From contig JACPYX010000015.1 in NCBI GenBank assembly GCA_016195815.1, positions 1-56,462 of the forward strand: a stretch of 56,462 bases of DNA. The letters run 5' to 3'. The notes under the pieces are model-generated. The model made no database searches and was not told where the DNA came from. It saw only the letters and a program-made list of their open reading frames with translations. This DNA comes from Chloroflexota bacterium (GTDB lineage Bacteria; Chloroflexota; Anaerolineae; Anaerolineales; Villigracilaceae). This document shows positions 34,183 to 43,614 of the stretch, one piece after another; the first letter of the stretch is position 1, and the number at the start of each line of letters is the position of its first letter. A program made the translations under genes and the position numbers.

Positions 34183-34710
34183 CTAATGCTTATGCCCGTT
34201 CTTCTTCGGGCAAAAATGTCCTTCGGGTTCTTCCGGCTGCCCGCATTGCGGACAAATGCGCCGCCCGCGCTGGGCTACTTCCGCGCCCCAGCGCGCCATC
34301 TTACGCACCTGACTGCGCGTGCACCAAAAGCGAATCGCTGCGCCCTCCTCGGGGTCCTGCTCCTCCGTCAGCAATTCGCGGGCAAACAGCACGACGCGGT
34401 CGCGCGGCTGATCGTAGCCAAGACCGATCTCGCCGACGCGGAACAACGGGTCAACCGGAGGATTGATGCGCATCTGTTCCTCGACGTAATCGGCCGCGGC
34501 TTCCTCCAGGTTCGGATTCTGCCGCTCGACCTCTGCCAGAAACTGTTCCACGCCAATGGCAAAGGACTGCAATTGTGCCTTTTCAATGATGACGGTATAT
34601 GTTTTCTCCGCCTGAAAAGCCTGAATGTAAAAAACGCGCTGGCCGGGCTGTCCAATTGCGTCATTCGTTATATGGTCACAGGGATCAACATCAACTTCAA
34701 AACGGGACAT
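34183..34710 (-). CDS. DUF3090-family protein (TIGR03847)
   Basis: The 175-residue protein starts MSRFEVDVDPCDHITNDAIG and ends with a Cys4-like zinc knuckle: CPQCGQPEEPEGHFCPKKNG. RFWCTRSQVRKMA is the conserved centre. DUF3090 is regularly found beside SCO1664-family genes in Actinobacteria and Chloroflexota; its function is unknown. It starts the four-gene operon with the SCO1664-like gene, hom and the DinB-like gene. Confidence 0.88.
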   Translation of the reverse strand: MSRFEVDVDPCDHITNDAIGQPGQRVFYIQAFQAEKTYTVIIEKAQLQSFAIGVEQFLAEVERQNPNLEEAAADYVEEQMRINPPVDPLFRVGEIGLGYDQPRDRVVLFARELLTEEQDPEEGAAIRFWCTRSQVRKMARWGAEVAQRGRRICPQCGQPEEPEGHFCPKKNGHKH

Positions 34711-34818
34711 GGAATACCTTCTTGAGGGGAGTATACCAGATTAGATGTTGGGTAATTAACCGACGGTGATTGCCGATAAAGTATAATCCGGTTATCTTCG
34801 CCAGAAGAGGAGAGAAAC

Positions 34819-36498
34819 ATGTACGACCGAAAGAAATTGGATGAACTAAAAGATTCGCTGGAAAAATGGGAAGAGACCAGCCTGCAAAAGACCCTGGCTT
34901 CCATGCCGGAGCGCGCCGACAAATTTATTACGACTTCTTCAGAACCAATCAACCGACTCTACACCCCGCTCGATGTTTCTGATCTTGATTACGCTTCTTC
35001 ACTTGGACTTCCGGGCGAGTACCCGTTTACGCGCGGCGTCCACCCGACGCTCCATCGCGGCAAACTGTGGACAATGCGCATGTTCGCCGGATTCGGCACT
35101 GCCGAAGAGACCAACGCGCGCTTTAAATATTTATTGGAACAAGGCCAAACTGGTTTGTCCATCGCCTTCGACCTGGCGACTTTAATGGGTTACGACACCG
35201 ACCAGCCCGAAGCGCTGGGCGAATTTGGAAAATGCGGCGTGGCAGTTTCGTCGCTCAAAGACATGGAAATTCTGCTGGATGGAATTCCGCTCGATAAAGT
35301 TTCGACCAGCATGACCATCAACTCGCCCGCCGCCATCATCTGGGCCATGTATATTGCCGCCGCCGAAAACAAAGGCGTGCACTCCGATCAATTGCGCGGC
35401 ACAACACAGAACGATATTCTCAAAGAGTTCATCGCGCAAAAAGAATTTATCTTCCCGCCCGAACCTTCGATGCGCCTGGTAGTGGACACGATGGAATTCG
35501 GGTCGCAAAAAGTCCCGCAATGGAATTCAATCTCGATCAGCGGATATCACATCCGCGAGGCCGGTTCGACCGCCGCGCAGGAACTGGCTTTCACGCTGGC
35601 CGACGGACTCGAATATGTGCGCTGGGGCATGGCGCGCGGCATGGACGTGGATGAGTTCGCGCCGCGCCTTTCGTTCTTCTTTAACGCTCACAATGATTTC
35701 TTTGAAGAGATCGCCAAGTATCGCGCGGCGCGGCGCATCTGGGCGCGCGAGATGAAGGAAACATTCAAGGCCAGGAATCCGCGCTCGTGGCTGCTCCGTT
35801 TCCACACGCAGACAGCGGGCGTCAGTCTCACCGCGCAACAGCCGGAGAATAATGTAGTCCGTGTTGCAATTCAAGCACTGGCCGCTGTCCTCGGCGGGAC
35901 TCAAAGTCTGCACACCAATTCCCTCGACGAAGCGCTGGCGCTTCCATCCGAAAGCGCGGTGACGATTGCTCTGCGCACGCAACAAATCATCGCCGAAGAA
36001 TCGGGCGTGACGAATACCATTGATCCGCTGGGCGGCAGTTTCTTCGTCGAGGCCCAGACCGACCGTATCGAAGCGCAGGCGTACGATTATTTCCGCCGCA
36101 TCGCGGACTTGGGCGGAGTCATTCCCGCCATCGAAAAAGGTTTCTTCCAATCTGAAATTTCCGACGCGGCCTACCGCTACCAGCGCGAGATCGACGCGGG
36201 CGCGCGCAAGATCGTGGGCGTGAACGCGTACGCTGAGAAAAAACCGCTCAGCATCCCAATCCTTGAAATGGATCCGAAAGGCTATGAGCGTCAGGTGACG
36301 CGCCTGGCAGAACTCCGCAAGGCGCGCGATAACGGGCGCGTTGGTCAGACGTTGGATAAACTTCGCGTCGCATGTCAGGGCACAGAAAACACGATGCCAT
36401 ATTTGATGGAATGTGTCCACGCGTATGCTACACTCGGAGAAATTATCGGCGTGATGAAGGAAGTGTTTGGAACCTACGAAGAACCAAATTGGATTTAA
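34819..36498 (+). CDS. icmA: Acyl-CoA mutase large subunit, isobutyryl-CoA mutase type
   Basis: The 559-residue protein is the substrate-binding TIM barrel of the B12-dependent methylmalonyl-CoA mutase family without the cobalamin domain, which must come from a separate subunit. [15 protein letters not shown] has Phe89 where methylmalonyl-CoA mutases have Tyr89; [13 protein letters not shown] has Gln207 instead of Arg207; His244 (SISGYH) is present. Phe/Gln at these two positions is the isobutyryl-CoA mutase pattern. Numbering happens to match the Propionibacterium enzyme. AGGAGAG precedes the start. It stands alone, with no small subunit or MeaB-like chaperone in the window. Confidence 0.85.
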   Translation: MYDRKKLDELKDSLEKWEETSLQKTLASMPERADKFITTSSEPINRLYTPLDVSDLDYASSLGLPGEYPFTRGVHPTLHRGKLWTMRMFAGFGTAEETNARFKYLLEQGQTGLSIAFDLATLMGYDTDQPEALGEFGKCGVAVSSLKDMEILLDGIPLDKVSTSMTINSPAAIIWAMYIAAAENKGVHSDQLRGTTQNDILKEFIAQKEFIFPPEPSMRLVVDTMEFGSQKVPQWNSISISGYHIREAGSTAAQELAFTLADGLEYVRWGMARGMDVDEFAPRLSFFFNAHNDFFEEIAKYRAARRIWAREMKETFKARNPRSWLLRFHTQTAGVSLTAQQPENNVVRVAIQALAAVLGGTQSLHTNSLDEALALPSESAVTIALRTQQIIAEESGVTNTIDPLGGSFFVEAQTDRIEAQAYDYFRRIADLGGVIPAIEKGFFQSEISDAAYRYQREIDAGARKIVGVNAYAEKKPLSIPILEMDPKGYERQVTRLAELRKARDNGRVGQTLDKLRVACQGTENTMPYLMECVHAYATLGEIIGVMKEVFGTYEEPNWI

Positions 36499-36500
36499 GA

Positions 36501-36584
36501 CATTCGATATTCGGGAATCGGAAGTCGGAAAAGTAAGGGCGACCAAGATGGTCGCCCTTACTTTTTTCAAATATCGAATATCGG
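36501..36584. repeat. CGATATTCG repeats flanking a terminator
   Basis: CATTCGATATTCGG (36501-36514) and ATATCGAATATCGG (36571-36584) face each other across the terminator hairpin and belong to the TTCGATATTCGA family. Confidence 0.5.
36529..36565. terminator. Bidirectional terminator between mutase and pfkA
   Basis: Perfect 16-base arms AAAAGTAAGGGCGACC/GGTCGCCCTTACTTTT with loop AAGAT, flanked by A- and T-runs. Confidence 0.92.
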
Positions 36585-36587
36585 ATT

Positions 36588-37568
36588 TTATCTCGCCAGC
36601 GTCTTTGTCATTTCATAATATTCAAGATTCGCCGTGCGCTTGTGGCTGATGACATCTTCCAGTGGGACATAATCCACGCCGCGGCCTTTAAGCCCAGTCA
36701 TTACGCCGCTCTTGCCGCTCAACAAAGCTTCGACGGCTTTGTATCCCATACGTGACGCCAGCAGACGATCATAGGCGGTCGGCGAACCGCCGCGCTGGAT
36801 GTGTCCGAGAATGGTCACGCGGGTTTTAAAACCAACATCCTTATCCTCCAATGCTCTGGAAAGATCGGTGGTGCGAATGCCCGACCCTTCGGCATTGATG
36901 ATGATGGCATGCGTCTTGCCGCGCATATAGGCGTCTTCGATGGTCCTGGCAACTTCTTCGACAGCTACAGGCACTTCAGGGATCAGCACGATCTCTGCGC
37001 CGCAAACTATTCCAGCCATGACAGCTAAATAGCCGCAGTTGCGCCCCATCGTTTCGATCAGGAACGCGCGCCGGTGTGACGAGGCGGTATCGCGCAATTT
37101 ATCCACAGCCTCCATGATGGTGTTCATGGCCGTGTCCGTGCCGACGGAAATATTCGTACCCCACACATCGTTGTCAATGCTGCCGGGAATGCCCACAACT
37201 TTTATGCCCTGCTGGTGCAAAGCGTACGCACCCTTGAGCGAGCCTTCGCCGCCAATCACTACCAGTCCGTCCATGCCGACTTCGTTCATCTTGCGGATCG
37301 CGTCGCGCTGTCCGTGCGGCTCCATGAAGCGCGCGCTGCGACTGGTCTGCAAGATCGTGCCGCCGCGCTGTAAAATTCCGCCCACATCGCGCGCGCCCAG
37401 CGGGCGAAACTCGCCAGCTACCAATCCTTCATAACCGCCAGTAATTCCAAACACGTTAGCGCCATGTGTCATGCCAGTCCGCACTACGGCACGGATGGCC
37501 GCATTCATACCGGGCGCGTCTCCGCCCGAGGTCAACACCCCAATTGTAAAGGGTTTACTGATGTCCAT
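36588..37568 (-). CDS. pfkA: 6-phosphofructokinase
   Basis: A 326-residue group-A phosphofructokinase: GVLTSGGDAPGMNAAIR (10-26), GGEGSLKGA (about 106-114), PGSIDNDVWGTNISVGTDTA (about 129-148) and catalytic-site METMGRN-like IETMGRNCG. Gly after GGEGS and PGSIDND rather than PKTIDND argue for ATP rather than pyrophosphate as donor. The usual GGDGS reads GGEGS, so the Mg-coordinating Asp is Glu. The gene overlaps the 3' end of rnz by 14 bases. Confidence 0.92.
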   Translation of the reverse strand: MDISKPFTIGVLTSGGDAPGMNAAIRAVVRTGMTHGANVFGITGGYEGLVAGEFRPLGARDVGGILQRGGTILQTSRSARFMEPHGQRDAIRKMNEVGMDGLVVIGGEGSLKGAYALHQQGIKVVGIPGSIDNDVWGTNISVGTDTAMNTIMEAVDKLRDTASSHRRAFLIETMGRNCGYLAVMAGIVCGAEIVLIPEVPVAVEEVARTIEDAYMRGKTHAIIINAEGSGIRTTDLSRALEDKDVGFKTRVTILGHIQRGGSPTAYDRLLASRMGYKAVEALLSGKSGVMTGLKGRGVDYVPLEDVISHKRTANLEYYEMTKTLAR

Positions 37569-38487
37569 CTTCTTCTCTCTTTATTTGAAAATTATCGAAA
37601 TCGCGCGCCACCGATACATTTGGATGAACGGCCTGCGCTTCCTTCAACACATCCTTCTCGCGGTAACGCCGCGAGATGTGTGTGAGAATTAGTTTTTTAA
37701 CCCCGGCCTTCACGGCCAGTTCCGCACTTTGTTTGGCCGTCAAGTGTGAAAACTGCTTCGCCATTTCGGCCTCGTTATCAATATAAGTTGACTCGATCAC
37801 CAGCGCGTCCGCATCCTTGCAGACATCGAACAGATCGTCCGTTTTACCGGCATCCCCCACCACGACAAGTTTCAAACCTTTTTGAAGCGCGCCCAGCACA
37901 TCGTCCGGCTTGACGCGTTTTCCGTCCGGCAAAATAATTTCCTTGCCCGCGACCAGGTCGCGTCGTTCGGGACCGAACGGCACTCCCAGCTCGTTGGCCT
38001 TTTCCGCCAGAAATGGGCGGCGCGACTTGCCCTCGAAGACATAGCCGAGACAATCCGGCCCGCGGTGCGTGACGGGAAAAGCCGTGACAGTGAAATCGTC
38101 CGCGTCCAAAATAATACCAGGCTTGATCTCACGAAAATATAACGGCATCGGCGCTTTATTGCCGCGCAAGACTACATCTTCGAGCAGCGTGCGCACTCGC
38201 TCGAGCGTGGTTCGCCCGCCGAAAATCTCAAGCTCATCAATCGCTTCCCAGCGCATAAAAGTGCTGAGCAATCCGCCCAGACCCAGGATATGATCGAGAT
38301 GCCCGTGCGTCAGCAGAATGCGCGTGAGATGCTTGAAGCCCAGGCCCGATTGCAGGATCTGGCGTTGTGTACCTTCGCCGCAATCAATTAGAAAGCGATA
38401 TTCATCGTGCTTGACGATCTGCGCCGAAAGTCCGCGCTTGGCAGAGGGGGCGGAAGCGGACGTGCCAAGAAATAAAATTTCAAACAA
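37555..38487 (-). CDS. rnz: Ribonuclease Z
   Basis: The 310-residue protein is a full-length tRNase Z of the metallo-beta-lactamase fold. It starts FLGTSASAPSAKRGL and has the zinc motif THGHLDH (His61, His63, Asp65, His66), TAFPVTHRG, GDAGKTDDL, IESTY and the final LTHISRRY. It removes 3' trailers of tRNA precursors. That fits the tRNAs here lacking encoded CCA. It overlaps pfkA, implying one transcript. Confidence 0.93.
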   Translation of the reverse strand: MFEILFLGTSASAPSAKRGLSAQIVKHDEYRFLIDCGEGTQRQILQSGLGFKHLTRILLTHGHLDHILGLGGLLSTFMRWEAIDELEIFGGRTTLERVRTLLEDVVLRGNKAPMPLYFREIKPGIILDADDFTVTAFPVTHRGPDCLGYVFEGKSRRPFLAEKANELGVPFGPERRDLVAGKEIILPDGKRVKPDDVLGALQKGLKLVVVGDAGKTDDLFDVCKDADALVIESTYIDNEAEMAKQFSHLTAKQSAELAVKAGVKKLILTHISRRYREKDVLKEAQAVHPNVSVARDFDNFQIKREEDGHQ

Positions 38488-38586
38488 AGTTGAGTCCTTC
38501 GCAATTACGAATCACTTGATAAATTTCCAAAACAATTGTACCTTAAAGAAAACAGACCATATGTGCTATAATTTTTTCGCAACCAA

Positions 38587-38608
38587 CACTGGTTACTGGT
38601 CACTGAAT
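38587..38608. repeat. Short ACTGGTTACTGGTCACTGAAT repeat before ftsK
   Basis: Member of the same short repeat family as 14941-14962 and 34167-34182; ends four bases before the ftsK ATG. Confidence 0.45.
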
Positions 38609-38611
38609 CTT

Positions 38612-40933
38612 ATGCCCATTATCAAAGGCAAACCCTCCACAAGCGCCAAGCCGCAGAATAAATCAATCCTGCCGTTTAGCCGCAAACCCGCATTGAAATC
38701 AAGTTCCAAAGCGGCGGGTAAATCAGCGCGTGCGCCGGAGCCCGAATCCGCCCCGACGTTTTGGGACAGCCTTTCCGCAGAGCGCAAACTGGATGTGGTC
38801 GGTGTGATTCTGGCCGTCATCGGTATCCTGATTCTGCTCACCCTTTTTGCCTCCTCACGTTCTTCGATCACAGGCGGCTTTGTCCGCATTCTCGGCCAAT
38901 TGATTGGCTGGGGCATTTACGTTTTGCCCGTGGCGCTGATTGGCTTCGGATTGTGGCTCGTCCTCCGCAACGTGGAGCGCATCCCGCCGCTTTCGCTCGA
39001 GCGCGCCGTCGGCAGCATTCTTCTTTTCATCTGGCTGCTCACCGCAATGCACTCCATCATCGCCGATCCGCAAATGGCGCAAGTGGCCGCGATGGACGGC
39101 GCAGGCGGCGGATATATCGGAGGCGTCTTCGAACGCGTTTTATGGTTTGGCCTTGGGTCATTGGGCGCTTTTATTGCATTAACTGCCTGGCTGCTGATCG
39201 CACTGATCATGATTCTGGATGTAACCGTCAAAGACTTGTTCCGATGGTTTGGCCCATTGATGGCGCGACTCAAAACCTTGCTCGACAAAACGCGGCGCAA
39301 ACCGCTCACGCCTCCCTTGGGGCTGGAAGCGGGCGCGCCCGAAAACGGCTTTCTTCCGCTGACAGAGCCCTCCGTGCTTGCGCCCGAATCGACATCTGCG
39401 CCTGTTGCACCTGCCGTTATCACTGCCGCCAGCGCGCCGGTCATTCAATGGGTTTTGCCGCAGATCAAAGATATTCTGGATAGCGGCAGTGCGCCAGCCG
39501 TGAATGAAGACTTTATCAAACAGCGCGCCCACCTGATCGAAGAAACGCTGGCCTCATTCGGCGCGCCTGCGCAGGTAGTGGAGATCAGCCGCGGGCCTTC
39601 GATCACGCAGTTCGGTGTAGAGCCGCTCTTCGTCGAGACCCGAAACGGGCGGACGCGCGTGCGCGTCAGCAAAATCGCGTCACTAGCAGATGATCTCGCG
39701 CTGGCGCTGGCCGCGCCGCGCATTCGCATCCAAGCGCCCGTGCCGGGCCATAGTTATGTCGGCATCGAAGTGCCGAACGATGAAATGGCGCTAGTGGCCC
39801 TGCGCGATATTATGGAAAGCGAATCTTTTCAGCGCAATAAGACCGCCCTGCGTTTCGCCCTTGGGCAGGATGTCGGCGGGCATCCCATGTCTGGCAATCT
39901 CGAAGGAATGCCGCATCTGTTGATCGCCGGAACGACCGGCTCCGGTAAATCGGTATGCGTCAATTCCATCCTGACATCATTCCTGATCAACAACACGCCC
40001 GATGATTTGCGGCTGGTATTGGTGGACCCCAAGCGCGTGGAACTCACCGGTTATAACGGCATTCCGCATTTGCACGGTAACGTTGTGGTTGAGATAGAAC
40101 GCGTGGTCAACGTATTGCAAGGCTTGACGCGCGAGATGGATAAACGCTATCACGATTTTGCGAAGGTTGGGGCGCGCAACATCACCGACTATAACGCGCG
40201 CATGAAAACAACCGGCGGCAGGAAACTTCCATTTCTTGTGATGGTGATTGACGAGCTGGCAGATTTGATGATGATCGCGCCGGACGAGACCGAGAAGACC
40301 ATCACGCGCCTGGCACAGTTGGCGCGCGCCACCGGCATTCACATGATCCTGGCTACACAGCGCCCGTCGGTGGATGTGGTAACGGGTTTGATCAAGGCCA
40401 ACTTCCCGGCGCGCATCGCTTTCGCGGTTTCTTCGAACACGGATAGCCGCGTGATCCTCGACCAACCCGGCGCAGAGCGCCTGCTTGGACGCGGTGACAT
40501 GCTTTTTCAGGCTCCCGACGCGCCGGCGCCGGCGCGCCTGCAGGGTGTATTTGTTTCAGATCACGAAATCCAGAGACTGGTTGAATTTTGGAAACAACAA
40601 GTTATACAATCAAACCCATATGCCGCGCCTGGCGCTTCAACCAAAGCAATTCCAGATAATGCTCCGCTGACGCAACAACCTTTGTGGGAAGATGCTGGGA
40701 AGCCGCCGGACGGCGACCCGTTATTGAATGACGCGATTGATCTTATCCGCCGTGAGGGACGCGCATCCGTATCAATGTTGCAGCGCAGAATGAGGATCGG
40801 TTACACGCGCGCTGCGCGCCTGGTGGATGTCATGGAAGATCGCGGCATTGTTGGTCCGCCTGAGGGCACAACGCAAGTCCGCCAGGTGTTGGACTATGGT
40901 CCGACGATTCCGCCGAAAGATACAGGCATCTGA
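38612..40933 (+). CDS. ftsK: DNA translocase FtsK/SpoIIIE
   Basis: The 773-residue protein has four N-terminal membrane helices (about 60-205), a Pro/Ala-rich linker (about 230-290), and the FtsK motor. Walker A is AGTTGSGKSV (about 440-449), Walker B FLVMVIDELADLMM, then TRLAQLARATGIHMILATQRPSVDVVTGLIKANFPARIAF. The C-terminal gamma winged helix ends SMLQRRMRIGYTRAARLVDVMEDRGIVGPPEG. It moves chromosomal DNA at division. I chose MPIIKGK at 38612 because upstream codons run through the divergent rnz gene and a repeat. Confidence 0.93.
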   Translation: MPIIKGKPSTSAKPQNKSILPFSRKPALKSSSKAAGKSARAPEPESAPTFWDSLSAERKLDVVGVILAVIGILILLTLFASSRSSITGGFVRILGQLIGWGIYVLPVALIGFGLWLVLRNVERIPPLSLERAVGSILLFIWLLTAMHSIIADPQMAQVAAMDGAGGGYIGGVFERVLWFGLGSLGAFIALTAWLLIALIMILDVTVKDLFRWFGPLMARLKTLLDKTRRKPLTPPLGLEAGAPENGFLPLTEPSVLAPESTSAPVAPAVITAASAPVIQWVLPQIKDILDSGSAPAVNEDFIKQRAHLIEETLASFGAPAQVVEISRGPSITQFGVEPLFVETRNGRTRVRVSKIASLADDLALALAAPRIRIQAPVPGHSYVGIEVPNDEMALVALRDIMESESFQRNKTALRFALGQDVGGHPMSGNLEGMPHLLIAGTTGSGKSVCVNSILTSFLINNTPDDLRLVLVDPKRVELTGYNGIPHLHGNVVVEIERVVNVLQGLTREMDKRYHDFAKVGARNITDYNARMKTTGGRKLPFLVMVIDELADLMMIAPDETEKTITRLAQLARATGIHMILATQRPSVDVVTGLIKANFPARIAFAVSSNTDSRVILDQPGAERLLGRGDMLFQAPDAPAPARLQGVFVSDHEIQRLVEFWKQQVIQSNPYAAPGASTKAIPDNAPLTQQPLWEDAGKPPDGDPLLNDAIDLIRREGRASVSMLQRRMRIGYTRAARLVDVMEDRGIVGPPEGTTQVRQVLDYGPTIPPKDTGI

Positions 40934-40993
40934 GTCAAAGCCGTTCATCGCTGGATCCGGAATCAACGCACAAAATGTAAAAACGACGTGAGG

Positions 40994-40999
40994 TATAAT
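40994..40999 (+). promoter_or_regulatory. -10 box of tRNA-Arg promoter
   Basis: TATAAT, 10 bases before the tRNA. Confidence 0.5.
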
Positions 41000-41009
41000 T
41001 TGCACAGTT

Positions 41010-41081
41010 GCCCCTGTAGCACAACGGATAGTGCAAGGCACTCCTAAGGCCGAGATGTGGGTTCGATTCCCCCCGGGGGCA
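41010..41081 (+). tRNA. tRNA-Arg (anticodon CCT)
   Basis: Acceptor GCCCCTG/CGGGGGC (one G-T), D arm GCAC/GTGC with an 8-base loop, anticodon loop CTCCTAA (CCT), T loop TTCGATT. The anticodon stem AGGCA/GGCCG has mismatched outer and inner pairs and the T stem GTGGG/CCCCC one T-C mismatch. CCA is not encoded. It is probably functional but structurally irregular. Confidence 0.85.
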
Positions 41082-41163
41082 CAACACAAGCATGGAAAGG
41101 TTCTAATTTTTCTCTAACGAAATTCCCTTGCCAGACAAGCAGGCATATAGTATATTTGCGTTT

Positions 41164-41202
41164 GACGGACGCTAGGGTGCCCCCCTCACCCTGGCGTCCG
41201 TC
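41164..41202 (+). terminator. Strong hairpin downstream of tRNA-Arg
   Basis: A 16-base stem GACGGACGCTAGGGTG/CACCCTGGCGTCCGTC with one G-T pair and loop CCCCCCT, followed by ATTTAATTT. The remaining gap to 41515 has no gene; it contains a smaller hairpin GCAGGGC/GCCCTGC near 41390. Confidence 0.65.
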
Positions 41203-41515
41203 ATTTAATTTACCTGCCTTGTGTGTGGTATTGAAAAGAGAAATCTGCTTAATCTGCGGATAAATCCCGTCGGAAGCGGGAGACCCATTTAGTCGAAAAG
41301 TATCGCAGTTATTTATTTCAAGTGTCAACATCCCATTTTGGTACCACTGGAAAGTAGAAAGAATCAGGCAGTTTTTGCGAATTGGCAGGGCGACAAGCCC
41401 TGCAACGCCTCATGCAGACGAACAGCATTGTATTCTTCAATCCGGGGTGCAACGATCAGGCGGGTTTCCTCGGACGTATGCGATATAAAGGAATGTTGTT
41501 TCATTCTTTCTCTCC

Positions 41516-42274
41516 TCAATTAAGCTCATCCCCTTTTGTATACTTGTCGAAGAACTCAATCGTGCGCCGCATCGCCAGGTCGAACCCCTGTGAGATATTG
41601 TGATCGCTGCCGGGATATGTATAAAATTCGGCGGTCTTGCCGACTTGGTTGATCGCGTCATACAGCGCCTGCGACCAGCTCAACGGAACTTCTTCGTCCG
41701 CTTCCCCGTGATGCAATTGGACCGGTCCCGACAAGTAGCCGAGATAGGAAATAGCTGACAGCGAAGCCCAGAATTCGGGATTCTGCTCAGGCGTGCCATA
41801 TTGATCCACCAACTCGCGCGGCGCGCTTGGGCCGCCGTGAAACCCGCCGCCCCACATACCCAACTGCTCGCCGGGCGGAGCCACGGTTCCGGCCCAAATG
41901 ACGCCCGCTCTGATGTCCTGACTGACGACCATGGCGCGCAGTGTAATCTCTCCACCCAGCGAGTGTCCCCACATACCCATCCGATTCGCATCGGCGTCGG
42001 GATATTTCTTGAGCGAGCCGACCGCGTTCAGCACGTCAATCGTGTAGCCCGGCGCAAAATGCCCGCTCGGCGTCCCTTCTGAATCGCCGTTCCCGCGATA
42101 ATCCGATTTGAACGTGATGTAGCCAGCCCGCGCCAACGCATCCTGGTAGGCGATATAGCGCTCGGTTGTGCGATATTGTGCGGGCGGAATGTAGCCATGA
42201 TTGAACACAATCACGGGCCAGCCCGTCGCAGGTTTGTCGCCATCCGGCACCGTCATAAGTGCGTAAATTTTCAA
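41516..42274 (-). pseudogene. Alpha/beta hydrolase, 5'-truncated
   Basis: The 252 codons encode a dienelactone-hydrolase/S9-like alpha/beta hydrolase with nucleophile elbow GHSLGGE, a late acid in HHGEADEEVP and His in GSDHN. The frame continues upstream without a start (YIASYQSDGLKIYALMTVP) to a stop 11 codons before the TTG at 42274. Family relatives carry about 80-100 further N-terminal residues with a lipoprotein signal. So the 5' end is missing and the product, if made from TTG, would lack its export signal. It lies 64 bases after a lipoprotein gene. Confidence 0.65.
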
Positions 42275-42338
42275 GCCATCAGATTGGTACGAGGCAATGT
42301 AGCGTGGTCATCCTTAAAAGCGATTGCCTATTTCATCT

Positions 42339-43403
42339 TCATCGCGCAAGCGGCAGTGTGTTGTAATAATTAAGCAATTCGCCATTTCCATTGAGGCCCA
42401 CTTGAATGAATGGATAGCTCCTTCCATCGTCAAGCAGGGGCTTCGTCTGATCTTCCCACCGGAAGAAGTACGTGCCCTCTTTTGCTCCCCCTGCTGGTGT
42501 CAAACTATCAAGATTCACATCAGGAGCAAACTTTGCAATCACCTCTCTAGCTATTTTCTCAAGATCTGCAACAGATGATGCTGTAACTCCCTGAGGGAAT
42601 TCTTTGGGTAGAATTTCAATAATTTGGTGTGTCGGAGAATACACATTGTAAACCGTTGTGCCGGTCTCATAGGTTGTCAGATTGATATCTGAGCGGTAAT
42701 AGGGAAAGGCGCCTATGTCTATTAAAGTAACATTCCCAGGCTCAATCTTTTGAATCTGTTGAATGTCAAGCTGCTTTGATTCATCAGAAATACCGTTCAA
42801 ACTCAACCTGAGAGTATTAATTTCGTCCGATTTTTCTTGTTCCTTGGCGTACGACTCGCCTATAAATATGGGTGTATATTTGGTCAAATTATACATAGTT
42901 ACAGTTGTTCCGCTCTTTTCTTCATTTTTAAGCCAAGATCCGAACTCCGCTGTTAGTATAGCAAGGCGAGCTTTTTGGTCCTCCTTGCTTGATGGGGTCA
43001 TTATCGGCACGGGCCCTCTTTCCTCTTTGTAGATTTGATAATACTCGTTATTCAGGTCCTCGATCTTTTGCGCGACTTTGGTGTATTCATTAGTAACCTT
43101 GGGATACGACTCGGCATAGAATGTGAAGCCAGTGGTCCCGTTAGGCAAGGCAACAATCTGGATGTTTCCAGTTTTCTTTTCATTTTCCACGAACTTGTTA
43201 AAGTCCGAGGCAATTTGTTTAATTTCCGCGACAATCTCCGCCTTTCTATCCGGGGTTGGGGAAGGGATGTTGATCGGCGGGTTTTGTTGTTGCGACGGAT
43301 TCGCGGCTGTAGGCGCAGGTTGCGATGCAGGACTGCTTTGACAGGCGGAAAGGGTAAAAAATAGTGAGCCGACAAAAAGCAATATCAGGTTTCTGTATTT
43401 CAT
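42339..43403 (-). CDS. Lipoprotein of unknown function
   Basis: A 354-residue protein with signal peptide and lipobox LSAC (Cys21), then a Pro/Gln/Ser-rich tether. The middle contains two similar alpha-helical segments (about 55-125 and 140-200, both with KNEEKSGT/ENEKKTGN-like cores), suggesting an internal duplication. The C-terminal 80 residues (EKIAREVIAKFAPDVNLDSL...FFRWED) resemble PepSY/YPEB-like beta domains. It is less GC-rich than its neighbours. No function can be assigned. Confidence 0.8.
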   Translation of the reverse strand: MKYRNLILLFVGSLFFTLSACQSSPASQPAPTAANPSQQQNPPINIPSPTPDRKAEIVAEIKQIASDFNKFVENEKKTGNIQIVALPNGTTGFTFYAESYPKVTNEYTKVAQKIEDLNNEYYQIYKEERGPVPIMTPSSKEDQKARLAILTAEFGSWLKNEEKSGTTVTMYNLTKYTPIFIGESYAKEQEKSDEINTLRLSLNGISDESKQLDIQQIQKIEPGNVTLIDIGAFPYYRSDINLTTYETGTTVYNVYSPTHQIIEILPKEFPQGVTASSVADLEKIAREVIAKFAPDVNLDSLTPAGGAKEGTYFFRWEDQTKPLLDDGRSYPFIQVGLNGNGELLNYYNTLPLAR

Positions 43404-43614
43404 TTCAATTGCTCCTTTGATAATACCCTATCAATATTTTTCAACGTAAAACAACTACAACTCGTTTTAGAGCTGTAGCTGTTCGATCAGTATTCTAAAG
43501 ATATACTTTGCTATGGATTGTATACCCAAAGCTCATCCCAGGCTACGAGCTTTGAAGTTGTTCCATAGTTGTTCAAATTGACTCCATTGCTTCCAGGCGA
43601 AACCGTGCTTGACG

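Noticed and set aside
43448-43490. GTTTTAGAGCTGTAGCTGTT resembles the start of type II CRISPR repeats or tracrRNA-pairing sequence
   Set aside because: It occurs once, has no spacers or cas genes near, and forms a local hairpin with the preceding AACTACAACTC, which explains it as an ordinary inverted repeat.
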